The notes below the pieces were generated by a model that was given only the letters and a program-made list of their open reading frames with translations, was not told the DNA's origin and searched no databases. A DNA stretch of 64,000 nt from Tsuneonella sediminis (GTDB lineage: Bacteria; Pseudomonadota; Alphaproteobacteria; Sphingomonadales; Sphingomonadaceae), in the NCBI RefSeq assembly GCF_051912845.1, contig NZ_JBNCBU010000001.1:992001-1056000 (forward strand). Direction: 5' to 3'. Within the stretch, counting starts at the first letter, position 1. Every line of letters starts with the position of its first letter. This document shows, one piece after another, positions 36,219 to 44,867 of this stretch. The translations under genes and the position numbers were made by a program.

Positions 36219-38675
36219 TCAACCGCGCGCGGCGCTGAGGATGCCCCCGACCTTGTCCGAGATCTGCTTGACGCTGAAGGGCTTGGGAATGAAATGCATG
36301 TCGGCGATATCGATATCGTTGCGCAGTTGCTCTTCCGCGTAACCCGACATGAACAGGACGGGCAACGCCGGCCTCGCCTTGCGGATCGCGCGCGCCATCG
36401 CCGGACCGTCCATGCCCGGCATCACCACGTCAGAGATGACAAGGTCGAACTCGCCCCCGTTGGCGACCGCCGCCAGTCCCTCCTCGCCGTCGCTGCAGGC
36501 TGTCACGGCGTAGCCTGCCCGCACGAGCGCGCGCTCGGCCACCGCGCGCACCATGTCCTCGTCCTCAACGAGGAGGATGCGCCCGCCGCCCGACCATTCC
36601 GCCACTTGCGATGTCTCTGCAGCCGGCGCCTTGCCGGGGACCTCGCCGCGATAGACTGGAAGATAGACGCTGAAGCGTGCGCCCGCCTTCGTGCCGGCGG
36701 TCTCGGGGATGTTGTCGGCAAAGATGAAGCCGCCCGATTGCTTGACGATCCCGTAGACGGTCGAAAGACCGAGGCCCGTTCCGCCCAGCGTCATACCCTG
36801 GGGTACGCCCCTGCCCTGCTGCTTCGTGGTGAAAAAGGGCTCGAAGATCTTGGTCAGATGCTGGTGCGGAATACCGCCGCCCGAATCCTGCACGACCAGC
36901 GCGGTGTAATCGCCCTCGGGAATGATTTCGCTGCCCATCTTGCGCACGTCGCGCGCGCTGACCCGGCGCGTGGCGATGGAGAGCTTGCCTGAACCGTCGC
37001 CGCGCGACTGCATCGCGTCGCGCGCATTGGCCGCAAGGTTCACGATAACCTGCTCAAGTTGCTGGGGGTCGGCGCGCACCGGTCCCAGATCCCGATCGTG
37101 GTGGACCTTGAGCTCGATCTTCTCGCCAAGCAGTCGGCGCAGGAGCTGGCTGACCTCACTCACTACGTCGGGCAGCTGCAATACCTCGGGCCGCAGCGTC
37201 TGCTGACGGCTGAAGGCGAGGAGCTGGCGGGTCAGCGCCGCGGCACGGTTCGAGTTCGCGCGGATCTGCTGGATGTCGTCGTAATCGCTGTCGCCCGGGG
37301 TATGGCGCAGCAGCATGAGATCGCAGGTACCGATCACCGCGGTGAGCACATTGTTGAAATCATGCGCGACCCCGCCGGCGAGTTGCCCCACTGCCTGCAT
37401 CTTGGTGGCCTGGGCCACCTGCCGCTTGAGGCGGGTCTCCTCGGTCGAATCGACAAGGCTGAGCAGCACCGCGGCCTCTCCCAGCCCTCTGACGCCCGCA
37501 ATGCCCAGGCTGACCGGATCGTCGGGCTGCCCACGCAGGCGAACTGCCATGTCTGTTGCACTGGCCGGGCCCTTGCCGAACCGGCGAACGGCGTCGGAAA
37601 CGGGCCCCTTGTCCTCGCGCACGACAAGGTCCGAAGGGTATTGCGGAAGCGGCTTGTCCTCGATCCCGGCCGCGCGACGGAAGGGCGCATTGGCAAACAG
37701 CAGCCGGCCGTCGCGATCAGTCATGGCAAGGCCGAGCGGCAGCGCTCCGAGCAGCGCCTCGAGCTGGGGCGTCGCCGCCGATCCGGCCTGCTCGCCGTTC
37801 GCGCCGAGACCAACGCCTGCATCGATCAGAAGCATGAGGCTCGAGCCGGCGTTTGCGTCGGGCGCGCGGCTTTCGGCGGCCTCGCCCAGCGGCACGTGGA
37901 TCAGTGTCTGCGGGCTGCCCCGGCGTCCTTCGCGCGCGAAGAAGATCCGATCGCGCTCGTCGGCGCGCAGGAGGCTGGCGAAATCCTGGCCCGCAAGCGT
38001 TGCTGCTGGGTCACCTGCCGCCCGGACAGCAAAGCCGGCAGCGGCGGCGCGTACGATGCCATCGGCCCCCACCAGCGCAGCTTCGATCCCGCTGCGTGAG
38101 AGCAGCCTGCCGAGCGGGCCGACAATGGCCCGCGCGAGGTCGGCTACGAAGTCCTCTTCGGCCTGTCCCTCGAACCGCCAGACGAGGTAGTCGTCTCCTC
38201 TTCCCGCGCGCTGGGCCTGCACCGCCCACCGCCGGGTGCCGTCGGCGCTCTCGATTTCTTCGGCGCAACTAAAACCATCGCGCCAGGCTTCCCGCGCTCC
38301 GCGCGACAGCGCCTCCAGCGCGGAGCGGTCAAGGGGCAGGTTCGGCGGCGCGCTGCCGACACCGAACCACTCGGTATAGGCGGAATTGGCGCAGACCAGC
38401 CGATTGGCCCGATCGACGATCGCGACCGCCACGCCCGGTCTCTCGATGGCGGCGACGGTGACCGACCAATCGGGCGGAGCGAGATCCTCCGGCCCTGTCG
38501 CGGGACGCAGCCGGGTCAATGCGAGGCCCGTACCTATAAATACAGCGACCCCGCCAAGGAACGCGGCCGCAGTCAGGCCCTCGCCGCTCGCGAGCCAGAT
38601 CGCCGCCGTGCTGAGCGCGATTGCGGCCGCGATGAAACCGTAAAGCCGGATGGGCTGGGTCGCCCCCTCGATCAT
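36219..38675 (-). CDS. cckA: hybrid histidine kinase CckA
   Basis: 818 aa from ATG 38675. Two N-terminal membrane helices (about 10-55), PAS-like sensory region (about 70-420), HisKA with GGVAHDFNNVLTAVIG (His near 436), HATPase with VNLAANARDAM and the G boxes GGGIP and GTGLGLSTVYGIV, then a receiver domain (about 700-818) with RILLVEDEDMVRAVAERAL and Asp in LVISDVVMPGMDG. Matches Caulobacter CckA, which feeds phosphate through ChpT to CtrA and CpdR. Its ATG overlaps the DUF2062 stop by four bases. Confidence 0.93.
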   Translation of the reverse strand: MIEGATQPIRLYGFIAAAIALSTAAIWLASGEGLTAAAFLGGVAVFIGTGLALTRLRPATGPEDLAPPDWSVTVAAIERPGVAVAIVDRANRLVCANSAYTEWFGVGSAPPNLPLDRSALEALSRGAREAWRDGFSCAEEIESADGTRRWAVQAQRAGRGDDYLVWRFEGQAEEDFVADLARAIVGPLGRLLSRSGIEAALVGADGIVRAAAAGFAVRAAGDPAATLAGQDFASLLRADERDRIFFAREGRRGSPQTLIHVPLGEAAESRAPDANAGSSLMLLIDAGVGLGANGEQAGSAATPQLEALLGALPLGLAMTDRDGRLLFANAPFRRAAGIEDKPLPQYPSDLVVREDKGPVSDAVRRFGKGPASATDMAVRLRGQPDDPVSLGIAGVRGLGEAAVLLSLVDSTEETRLKRQVAQATKMQAVGQLAGGVAHDFNNVLTAVIGTCDLMLLRHTPGDSDYDDIQQIRANSNRAAALTRQLLAFSRQQTLRPEVLQLPDVVSEVSQLLRRLLGEKIELKVHHDRDLGPVRADPQQLEQVIVNLAANARDAMQSRGDGSGKLSIATRRVSARDVRKMGSEIIPEGDYTALVVQDSGGGIPHQHLTKIFEPFFTTKQQGRGVPQGMTLGGTGLGLSTVYGIVKQSGGFIFADNIPETAGTKAGARFSVYLPVYRGEVPGKAPAAETSQVAEWSGGGRILLVEDEDMVRAVAERALVRAGYAVTACSDGEEGLAAVANGGEFDLVISDVVMPGMDGPAMARAIRKARPALPVLFMSGYAEEQLRNDIDIADMHFIPKPFSVKQISDKVGGILSAARG

Positions 38676-39244
38676 GGCGCGGTCTCGCGGCGGCGGGCGC
38701 GTTCCTCGCCCATCCGCTTGAGCCGGACCTTGCGCCGGTTCGCGACCACGAAACGCCAGACGAGACCCGACACGAGATAGCCGACCGCCGCGCTGACGAC
38801 CGACAGCACGATAAATCCGAAGGCCGTCACGCCTGCTGTCTGAAGAAACCAGCCGAATTGCTCCCACCGACCGCTCGCCAGCTCGTTGCTTGCAGCGTTG
38901 ACGGTCGCGGCATCGATCTTGAGGGTAAATGCGCCCACCTGGTTCGCGACGTAGAGCCAGAACGGCAGGGTGAACGGGTTGGTGACGAACGTAACCAGCG
39001 CGGCGAGCGGCACGTTTGCCCGCGCCGGCAGCGCGAGGAACGCGGCAAGGAATATCTGTCCGACCGGGACGATGAAGCCGGCGAACAGGCCCAGCGCCAC
39101 TCCTCGTGGAACCGAGCGGCGGGTAAACCGCCACAGTTCGGGGCTCAGGAACCGGTGCGCGATCGGGGCGAGGTACTTGTTCTTCGCCATCCCCTCGCGC
39201 GTGGGCATGTTGCGCCTGGCCCAGCGGTGGAAGGGGTTAGACAT
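38672..39244 (-). CDS. DUF2062 membrane protein
   Basis: 190 aa. SVPRGVALGLFAGFIVPVGQIFLAAF and FVTNPFTLPFWLYVANQVG are DUF2062 signatures; three to four membrane helices, then a basic tail (RKVRLKRMGEERARRRE). It lies between smpB and cckA, the usual Sphingomonadales arrangement. Function unknown. Confidence 0.88.
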   Translation of the reverse strand: MSNPFHRWARRNMPTREGMAKNKYLAPIAHRFLSPELWRFTRRSVPRGVALGLFAGFIVPVGQIFLAAFLALPARANVPLAALVTFVTNPFTLPFWLYVANQVGAFTLKIDAATVNAASNELASGRWEQFGWFLQTAGVTAFGFIVLSVVSAAVGYLVSGLVWRFVVANRRKVRLKRMGEERARRRETAP

Positions 39245-39287
39245 GGAGGTGCAGATACACTTTTCGAAATGGGTTTGAAGAGGCGGC

Positions 39288-39770
39288 TCAGCCGCGCTCG
39301 CGCAAAAGGCGCGCCTTGTCGCGCTTCCAGTCGCGATCCTTGATCGTCGCCCGCTTGTCCTGTGCCTGCTTGCCCTTGGCGAGCGCCAGTTCGACCTTCG
39401 CGCGGCCCCGGCTGTTGAAGTATATCGACAGCGGGACGAGCGTCATGCCCTTGCGCTCGACCGCGCCGGTCATCTTGTCGATCTCGCGCTCGTGGAGCAG
39501 CAACTTGCGCGGCCGTTTCGGTTCGTGGTTATTGCGGTTGCCGTGGCTGAATTCGGGAATGTTGGAATTGACCAGCCACACCTCGCCGCCGCGCACCTCG
39601 GCATAGCTTTCGGCGATCGTCGCCTCGCCTGCCCGCAGGCTTTTCACCTCGGTGCCGGTGAGCATGAGCCCGGCTTCGAACTTGTCCTCGATGAAATAGT
39701 CGAACCGTGCGCGGCGGTTCTCCGCAACGGTCTTCTTCTTGTCGAAGGTTTCGGGTTTCGGGCGCGCCAT
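39288..39770 (-). CDS. smpB: SsrA-binding protein
   Basis: 160 aa from ATG 39770. Binds tmRNA for ribosome rescue. AENRRARFDYFIEDKFEAGL, GTEVKSLRAGEATIAESYAEV, NIPEFSHGNRNNHEPKRPRKLLLH and GLA-type tail KDRDWKRDKARLLRERG are family signatures. No tmRNA gene is seen in the window. Confidence 0.97.
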   Translation of the reverse strand: MARPKPETFDKKKTVAENRRARFDYFIEDKFEAGLMLTGTEVKSLRAGEATIAESYAEVRGGEVWLVNSNIPEFSHGNRNNHEPKRPRKLLLHEREIDKMTGAVERKGMTLVPLSIYFNSRGRAKVELALAKGKQAQDKRATIKDRDWKRDKARLLRERG

Positions 39771-39899
39771 GGGAGGGCGCATGTAGGCGCACAGGGACAG
39801 GAGCGAAAGGCCCCGCTTTCCGCCGGTCCGAAAGGAGGGCGGTATCCCGGACCCTCGACCGCCTCACCAAGGGCAGCGCGCACGAGTCCGAACTGCGCG

Positions 39900-40781
39900 C
39901 TAGACGAGGCCCGCGTGTGCCAGGGCCTCGTCGACAGCTCGCTTGGCCGCATCGCCGCACTCAACAAGCGGGAGCCGCACCGCCGGGCTGATGTCGGGAA
40001 ACAGGCGGCTAAGGGCATATTTGACCGGTGCCGGGCTGGCGTCCTCGAACATGGCGTAGTGCAACGGATAGAGCCGGTCGTTGAGTTCGCGCGCACGGGC
40101 GAGATCGTTGGCCGCGCAGGCCGCCTGGAATTCGGCGCAGAGCGCCGGCGCGACGTTGGCGGTGACCGAGATGCACCCCACCGCCCCGGCCGCATTGGCG
40201 GGCAACGCAAGCTCGTCGTCGCCGGACAGCTGGCAAAAGTGCTTGCCAATCCCCATCCGGTGATCGGTCACGCGCGACAGGTCGCCGCTTGCGTCCTTGA
40301 TCGCGACGATCTTGTCCGGATAGGCCTTGGCGAGTTCGCAGACCGTTTCGGGCTCGATGTCGGTCACGGTCCGTCCGGGCACGTTGTAGAGCACGATCGG
40401 CAGGTCGCAATGCTCGGCCAGATAGCTGAAATGCGCGATCAGTCCCTTTTGCTTGGGCCGGTTGTAATACGGCGCGACGCACAGCGCGGCGGCTGCGCCC
40501 GCCTTCTTGGAAAAGTTCATGTGAAGCAGCGCGTTCATGGTGTCGTTGCTGCCGCAACCGGCAATGACCGGAACGCGCCCCGCGGCCTGCTCGATGCAGA
40601 CCTCGATCACCCGGTGATGCTCGGCATTCGACAGCGTCGAGGCTTCGCCGGTGGTGCCGCATGGGACCAGCGCCTTCGACCCTTGCTCGATCTGCCAATC
40701 GACCAGACGGCGGAACGCCGCTTCGTCGAACGACCCATCGCGAAAAGGAGTCACCAGAGCGGGAATCGAGCCCGAGAACAT
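39900..40781 (-). CDS. dapA: 4-hydroxy-tetrahydrodipicolinate synthase
   Basis: 293 aa from ATG 40781. Condenses pyruvate and aspartate semialdehyde for lysine and meso-DAP. GTTGEASTL, PYYNRPKQKG (catalytic Tyr), VLYNVPGRT and IVAIKDASGD (Schiff-base Lys) are visible. The upstream open frame up to 40865 has no homologous character. Divergent from the lytic transglycosylase. Confidence 0.96.
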   Translation of the reverse strand: MFSGSIPALVTPFRDGSFDEAAFRRLVDWQIEQGSKALVPCGTTGEASTLSNAEHHRVIEVCIEQAAGRVPVIAGCGSNDTMNALLHMNFSKKAGAAAALCVAPYYNRPKQKGLIAHFSYLAEHCDLPIVLYNVPGRTVTDIEPETVCELAKAYPDKIVAIKDASGDLSRVTDHRMGIGKHFCQLSGDDELALPANAAGAVGCISVTANVAPALCAEFQAACAANDLARARELNDRLYPLHYAMFEDASPAPVKYALSRLFPDISPAVRLPLVECGDAAKRAVDEALAHAGLV

Positions 40782-40895
40782 TGTCGCTTCGCCTTCGTTA
40801 GTCTCATAAGCGCCGCAAGGGGGGTGGCCTTTGCGTGCCCGTTGCCCGCATGGGATACCATGCATTCATCGCGTGATAAGGAGCCGGTAGGCAGA

Positions 40896-42869
40896 ATGTC
40901 CAGCATGGTCGATAACAAGCTGAATCTCCTGCGCTTTACGGCACTTGCAACCCTTACCCTCGCGGCTGCGCCGCTCGCTGCCCAGTCGCAATCCGACCCG
41001 GGGCGTGCCATGATGGTCGCTGCGCAGCCCACCCAGGCCGCGGCCGCTGTCGCGCGCTGGAAGCAGCTCACCTCGAACGACCGGATGGGGTTTTCCGACT
41101 ATGCGGGGTTCGCCTTGGCCTATCCCACTTATCCGCGGATGGCGCTGATCCGATCGTATGCGGAGAAGGCGCTCGAGCGCGACGCTCCCGGTCCGGACCA
41201 GGTGATCGCCTTCTTCGACCGTTTTCCCCCGCTTACCAATCCCGCCCGTGCGCGCTACGCCCTCGCCCTGTCGTCGCTCGGCCGGCCTGAGGCGCGCGAG
41301 CAGGCGCGGTTGGCGTGGCAAGGCGGCCGGATGAGCAGCCCTGCGGAAGCCTATCTAACCAGCATGTTCGGCTCGCAGTTCTCGGCCGCCGATCACGAGG
41401 AGCGGATGCGCGCACTGCTGTGGCAGGGCGAAACCGAGGCGGCGGCGCGCCAGATGAACCTGGTGCCGCTGGCAAGCCGGGAGAAGTTCATGTCCCATCT
41501 CGCCTTGTTGCAGGGTAGCCTGCCGCAAGCGATCGGGCTGTCGGTTCCGGCCGACCTCATGAGCGATCCCGGTTACGTCTACAGCCTCGCACGGCACTAC
41601 CGGAAGAATGGCCAGGCGGACCGGGGTCAGCAGCTGCTCGCCACGCGGGCCAGCTTTGCGCGCCCGCCGCACGATCCCGAGGACATGGTCACCGAGATGC
41701 TCGTGCAGGCGCGTGGCGCCAGCGCCAACACTGCCGCGGCGATCGCGAGCAAGGTCGATGACCTGTTCGCCCCGGGCACCGACATATCGCAACTAAGCTA
41801 CAAGCTGCGCGACGATTACACCTCGCTGATGTGGCTGGGGGGTACGAAAGCACTCTGGACGATGGGCGACGGCAACCTCGCCGCCCCGCTCTTTTTCCGA
41901 TACGGCAACGCCGCGCAGACGCCGCAAACGCGTTCGAAGGGCTTCTATTGGGCGGGTAACGCTTCGGCCCGCGCGGGGAACCAGGCGGAAGCCACCCGCT
42001 ATTTTGAATTGGCGGCGAAGTATCCCGAGTACTTCTACGGACAGCTTGCTCTCGAGCGGCTGGGCCGGCCGCTGCCGGAGTTTCGCCAGGTTGCGCTCAG
42101 CGCTCCCACCCAGCAGCAAATCGCCCGGTTCAATGCCTCCCCCCTCGCCCAGGCGATTAGGGCAGTGGCGCGCAGCACCGACTGGCGGACCGAGCGTTAT
42201 TTCTTCACCGCGCTCGCGGACAACGCCAGGGATCCGACCGATCTCCAGCTAGCAGCCGGCCTCGCTCGGGAACTGGGCCTGGAGGAACTCGCGGTGGTGA
42301 TCGGCAGGACTGCCCCCGAGAAGGGGATCGAGGGATTCACGCGGGTCGGCTTCCCGGTGATCGCAACCCCGCCGGGTGCCGATTATACGATGGTCCACGC
42401 GATCGCGCGGCAAGAGAGCGAATTCGATATCGACCGGATCAGTCACGCCGGGGCCCGTGGTCTCATGCAACTCATGCCGGGCACCGCGAACGAGCAGGCA
42501 GGCAAGATGGGCATGGCCTACATGAGCGCCAGCCTGATGACCGACCCGCAATATAACATCCGCCTCGGCGACGGGTATTTCTCGCGGATGATGGATTACT
42601 ACGGGGGCAGCTATCCGCTGGCCGCTGCGGCCTACAACGCCGGGCCGGGCAACGTGAACAAGTGGCTGCGCGCGAACGGCGACCCGCGGCTCGGCGGGAT
42701 CGACTGGCTGCGCTGGATCGAGGAGATCCCGATCTTCGAGACCAAGAACTATGTCCAGCGCGTGCTCGAGAACGCGGTCGTCTACGAGGCGCTGCATCCC
42801 GAACGCATCCGCTTCGGCGCCCAGCCCAAGAGCGTCAGCCAGTTCATCGGCAAGCGCGCACCGGGTTAG
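40896..42869 (+). CDS. soluble lytic murein transglycosylase (Slt70-like)
   Basis: 657 aa from ATG 40896, preceded by AAGGAG at suitable distance; the long upstream open frame is rejected. Signal peptide (LRFTALATLTLAAAPLAAQ), an alpha-helical TPR-like superhelix (about 50-480), then the SLT domain with catalytic Glu in IARQESEFD, GLMQLMPGTA and AYNAGPGNV. Cleaves the MurNAc-GlcNAc bond of peptidoglycan in the periplasm. greB begins eight bases after its stop. Confidence 0.92.
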   Translation: MSSMVDNKLNLLRFTALATLTLAAAPLAAQSQSDPGRAMMVAAQPTQAAAAVARWKQLTSNDRMGFSDYAGFALAYPTYPRMALIRSYAEKALERDAPGPDQVIAFFDRFPPLTNPARARYALALSSLGRPEAREQARLAWQGGRMSSPAEAYLTSMFGSQFSAADHEERMRALLWQGETEAAARQMNLVPLASREKFMSHLALLQGSLPQAIGLSVPADLMSDPGYVYSLARHYRKNGQADRGQQLLATRASFARPPHDPEDMVTEMLVQARGASANTAAAIASKVDDLFAPGTDISQLSYKLRDDYTSLMWLGGTKALWTMGDGNLAAPLFFRYGNAAQTPQTRSKGFYWAGNASARAGNQAEATRYFELAAKYPEYFYGQLALERLGRPLPEFRQVALSAPTQQQIARFNASPLAQAIRAVARSTDWRTERYFFTALADNARDPTDLQLAAGLARELGLEELAVVIGRTAPEKGIEGFTRVGFPVIATPPGADYTMVHAIARQESEFDIDRISHAGARGLMQLMPGTANEQAGKMGMAYMSASLMTDPQYNIRLGDGYFSRMMDYYGGSYPLAAAAYNAGPGNVNKWLRANGDPRLGGIDWLRWIEEIPIFETKNYVQRVLENAVVYEALHPERIRFGAQPKSVSQFIGKRAPG

Positions 42870-42877
42870 CGGGCCGG

Positions 42878-43354
42878 ATGGGGGCGGACAATCCGATTAC
42901 GCCGGCAGGGTTCACCGCGCTCAAGGCGCGATACGAGCACCTGCTCGGAACCGCGCGGCCTGAAATCGTGGAGATAGTCAGCTGGGCGGCTGGCAACGGA
43001 GACCGCAGCGAGAACGGCGATTACCTGTACGGCCGCAAGCGCATGCGCGAGATCGACCGTGAACTGGCGCACCTCGCGCGGCGTATGAAGGCCGCCCGGG
43101 TCGTCGTCCCCGGCGAGCAACCTGACAAGACACGCGCGTTCTTCGGTGCGACGGTGACCCTGGCGGACGAGGACGAGGTCCGGAAGGTCGTCACCCTCGT
43201 CGGCGATGACGAGCAGGATGCAGGCGTCGGCCGGATCGGATGGTCCTCTCCGCTCGCGCGTGCGCTGCGCGGAGCAAGCGTGGGGGACCTGCGAACCGTC
43301 CGGCTGCCGGGCGGCGAGAAGGAGTGGGAGATCGTGGGGATCGCCTATGATTAA
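42878..43354 (+). CDS. greB: transcription elongation factor GreB-type
   Basis: 158 aa. Rescues backtracked RNA polymerase. N-terminal coiled coil with GDRSENGDYLYGRKRMREID, the GreB-type tip with acidic residues, and a C-terminal FKBP-like domain (SPLARALRGASVGD). ATG 42878 gives the canonical N-terminus. Its stop overlaps the next gene's start region by eight bases (43347-43354). Confidence 0.9.
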   Translation: MGADNPITPAGFTALKARYEHLLGTARPEIVEIVSWAAGNGDRSENGDYLYGRKRMREIDRELAHLARRMKAARVVVPGEQPDKTRAFFGATVTLADEDEVRKVVTLVGDDEQDAGVGRIGWSSPLARALRGASVGDLRTVRLPGGEKEWEIVGIAYD

Positions 43355-43835
43355 GCTTGTCGCGTCCGTGCTGGCGTTGCTCGCGGTTCCTGCAAGCGCG
43401 AGGGACGACCTTGGAGTGTTCGAGGACTGGGGCGCGTTCCGGGACCCGGGTGCCGGCCGATGCTATGCGATCGCCGTGCCGCAGCCAAACCGGGCGGCGC
43501 GCGAGTACGAACCCTTTGCCAGCGTCGGCACGTGGCCGCGGCGCGGGGTACGCGGACAGGTTCACATCCGCTTGTCGCGCAGGTTGGCAGCGGCCCCCGC
43601 CATTTCCCTAACGCTGGGCGGAAAGCGCTTTCCGCTGACCGGTGGCGGCGGCGATGCCTGGGCAGCGGACAAGGCGATGGACGCGGCGATCATCGCCGCG
43701 ATGCGATCGGCGGGTTCGATGGCGGTTTCAGCGACCGATGTGCGGGGGCGTCGGTTCACCGATCGCTATTCGCTCCGCGGTGCGGCAACGGCACTCGATG
43801 CCGCATCGATCGGTTGTGCGCGCGCCCGTCGTTGA
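43347..43835 (+). CDS. secreted protein, IalB-like
   Basis: 162 aa from ATG 43347; signal peptide MIKLVASVLALLAVPASA. Mature part has DLGVFEDWGAFRD, RCYAIA, YEPFASVGTWPRRGVRGQVHIRLSRR and two Cys (GRCYAI and IGCAR). It resembles the invasion-associated locus B group of secreted proteins, but the match is by general pattern only. Function unknown. Confidence 0.72.
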   Translation: MIKLVASVLALLAVPASARDDLGVFEDWGAFRDPGAGRCYAIAVPQPNRAAREYEPFASVGTWPRRGVRGQVHIRLSRRLAAAPAISLTLGGKRFPLTGGGGDAWAADKAMDAAIIAAMRSAGSMAVSATDVRGRRFTDRYSLRGAATALDAASIGCARARR

Positions 43836-43853
43836 CGGCCTGGCAACAAAGAA

Positions 43854-43882
43854 GAAGGGCGGAGCGCATGGCCCCGCCCTTC
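43854..43882. terminator. bidirectional terminator between convergent genes
   Basis: Nine-base-pair stem (43854-43862 with 43874-43882) with T-rich flank TTCTTTG on the minus strand, between the IalB-like gene and the outer-membrane gene. Confidence 0.7.
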
Positions 43883-43902
43883 CGTTCCCTGGCTTCGCCC
43901 GA

Positions 43903-44574
43903 CTAGAAGCGAATGCCCGCCGTCGCCACGACCTGATGGCGATCGGTGTCGAGGTTGAAGCGGCTGCCGTCAGGCGTCGTGCCCTCGAAGTCGACTTCGC
44001 CCTTCGAGTACTTCGAGTAGCGGTATTCGGCGCCGATGAAGGAATTGCGGCCGACCGCGAATTCCGCACCCGCGCCCGCGCGCCAGCCGTCGGTGTCGAG
44101 CTTGCCGTCGAGCGTGGTGGTTCCGTCGGTCCCGGTCAGCGAGTAGCGCTGGTTGGTGTAGCCACCCTTCACGTAGACCATGCTGCTGGGGCTGGTCACG
44201 AACCCGAGCCGGCCGCCCACGTAGATGTCGCGATCGGCCTTGACGTTGCCGAGGTTGAAAACAGTCGGGCGATCGTTGTCGAAATCGGTTCCGGCGCTGC
44301 TGCCCGAATAGCTTGCTTCCGCGCCCAGGCGCAGGTTGTCGCCCGCCGCGAAATCGTATCCGACCAGTCCACCATAGGTCACGCCGTCGACCGACTGCTT
44401 GAGATCGCGGGTATTGTCGACGTCCTCGGTGCTGCCGGACCGAATATGGTCGTAACCCACTTCGGCGCCCACGCGAGCGCCGGTGAACGGCGCGTCGCCC
44501 GCAGACTGGGCCATGGCCGGGGTGGCCAAGGCGGCGAGGGAAGCGGCGACGAGCGATGCGATCTTGGTATTCAT
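43903..44574 (-). CDS. outer-membrane beta-barrel protein (OmpA/opacity-like)
   Basis: 223 aa; signal peptide MNTKIASLVAASLAALATPAMA. The rest alternates polar/hydrophobic strands (GARVGAEVGYDHI, TYGGLVGYDFA, DIYVGGRLGFV, FIGAEYRYSKYSKGEVDF) and ends in a C-terminal Phe (VVATAGIRF), the BAM signature. Size fits an eight-stranded barrel. No OmpA-type peptidoglycan domain. Divergent from rlmN across a promoter region carrying a GTTGC palindrome array. Confidence 0.85.
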   Translation of the reverse strand: MNTKIASLVAASLAALATPAMAQSAGDAPFTGARVGAEVGYDHIRSGSTEDVDNTRDLKQSVDGVTYGGLVGYDFAAGDNLRLGAEASYSGSSAGTDFDNDRPTVFNLGNVKADRDIYVGGRLGFVTSPSSMVYVKGGYTNQRYSLTGTDGTTTLDGKLDTDGWRAGAGAEFAVGRNSFIGAEYRYSKYSKGEVDFEGTTPDGSRFNLDTDRHQVVATAGIRF

Positions 44575-44680
44575 TAACAGTACTCCGTTTTCGTCACAGG
44601 CAACCGGTCATGCGGCTGCCATGGACCCGCTCAACGGACGTGTAGGGCACCAGTTTCATGAACCTCAGACAACCAGATTG

Positions 44681-44705
44681 TGTTGCCCTGAAGCAACAAT
44701 GTTGC
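44681..44705. repeat. array of three alternating TGTTGC/GCAACA half-sites
   Basis: TGTTGC 44681-44686, GCAACA 44693-44698, TGTTGC 44700-44705; adjacent copies form two overlapping palindromes with gaps of 6 and 1 bases. Lies in the shared upstream region (44575-44867) of an outer-membrane gene and rlmN. Candidate operator or small hairpin. Confidence 0.5.
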
Positions 44706-44867
44706 TCGGCGAACCGGGCAATTTAAGCGACGGGCCTTCGCACCTGATGGAATTTTCTGCGTCCAGACTGGTATGGCGGGCAGTGAAACAGCTTTCCGCC
44801 GCTCAAAGGGCCCGCCTCGACGATGGGCTTTGCCAGTCAGGACGGCTCACCCTATATGCGCCACGCC

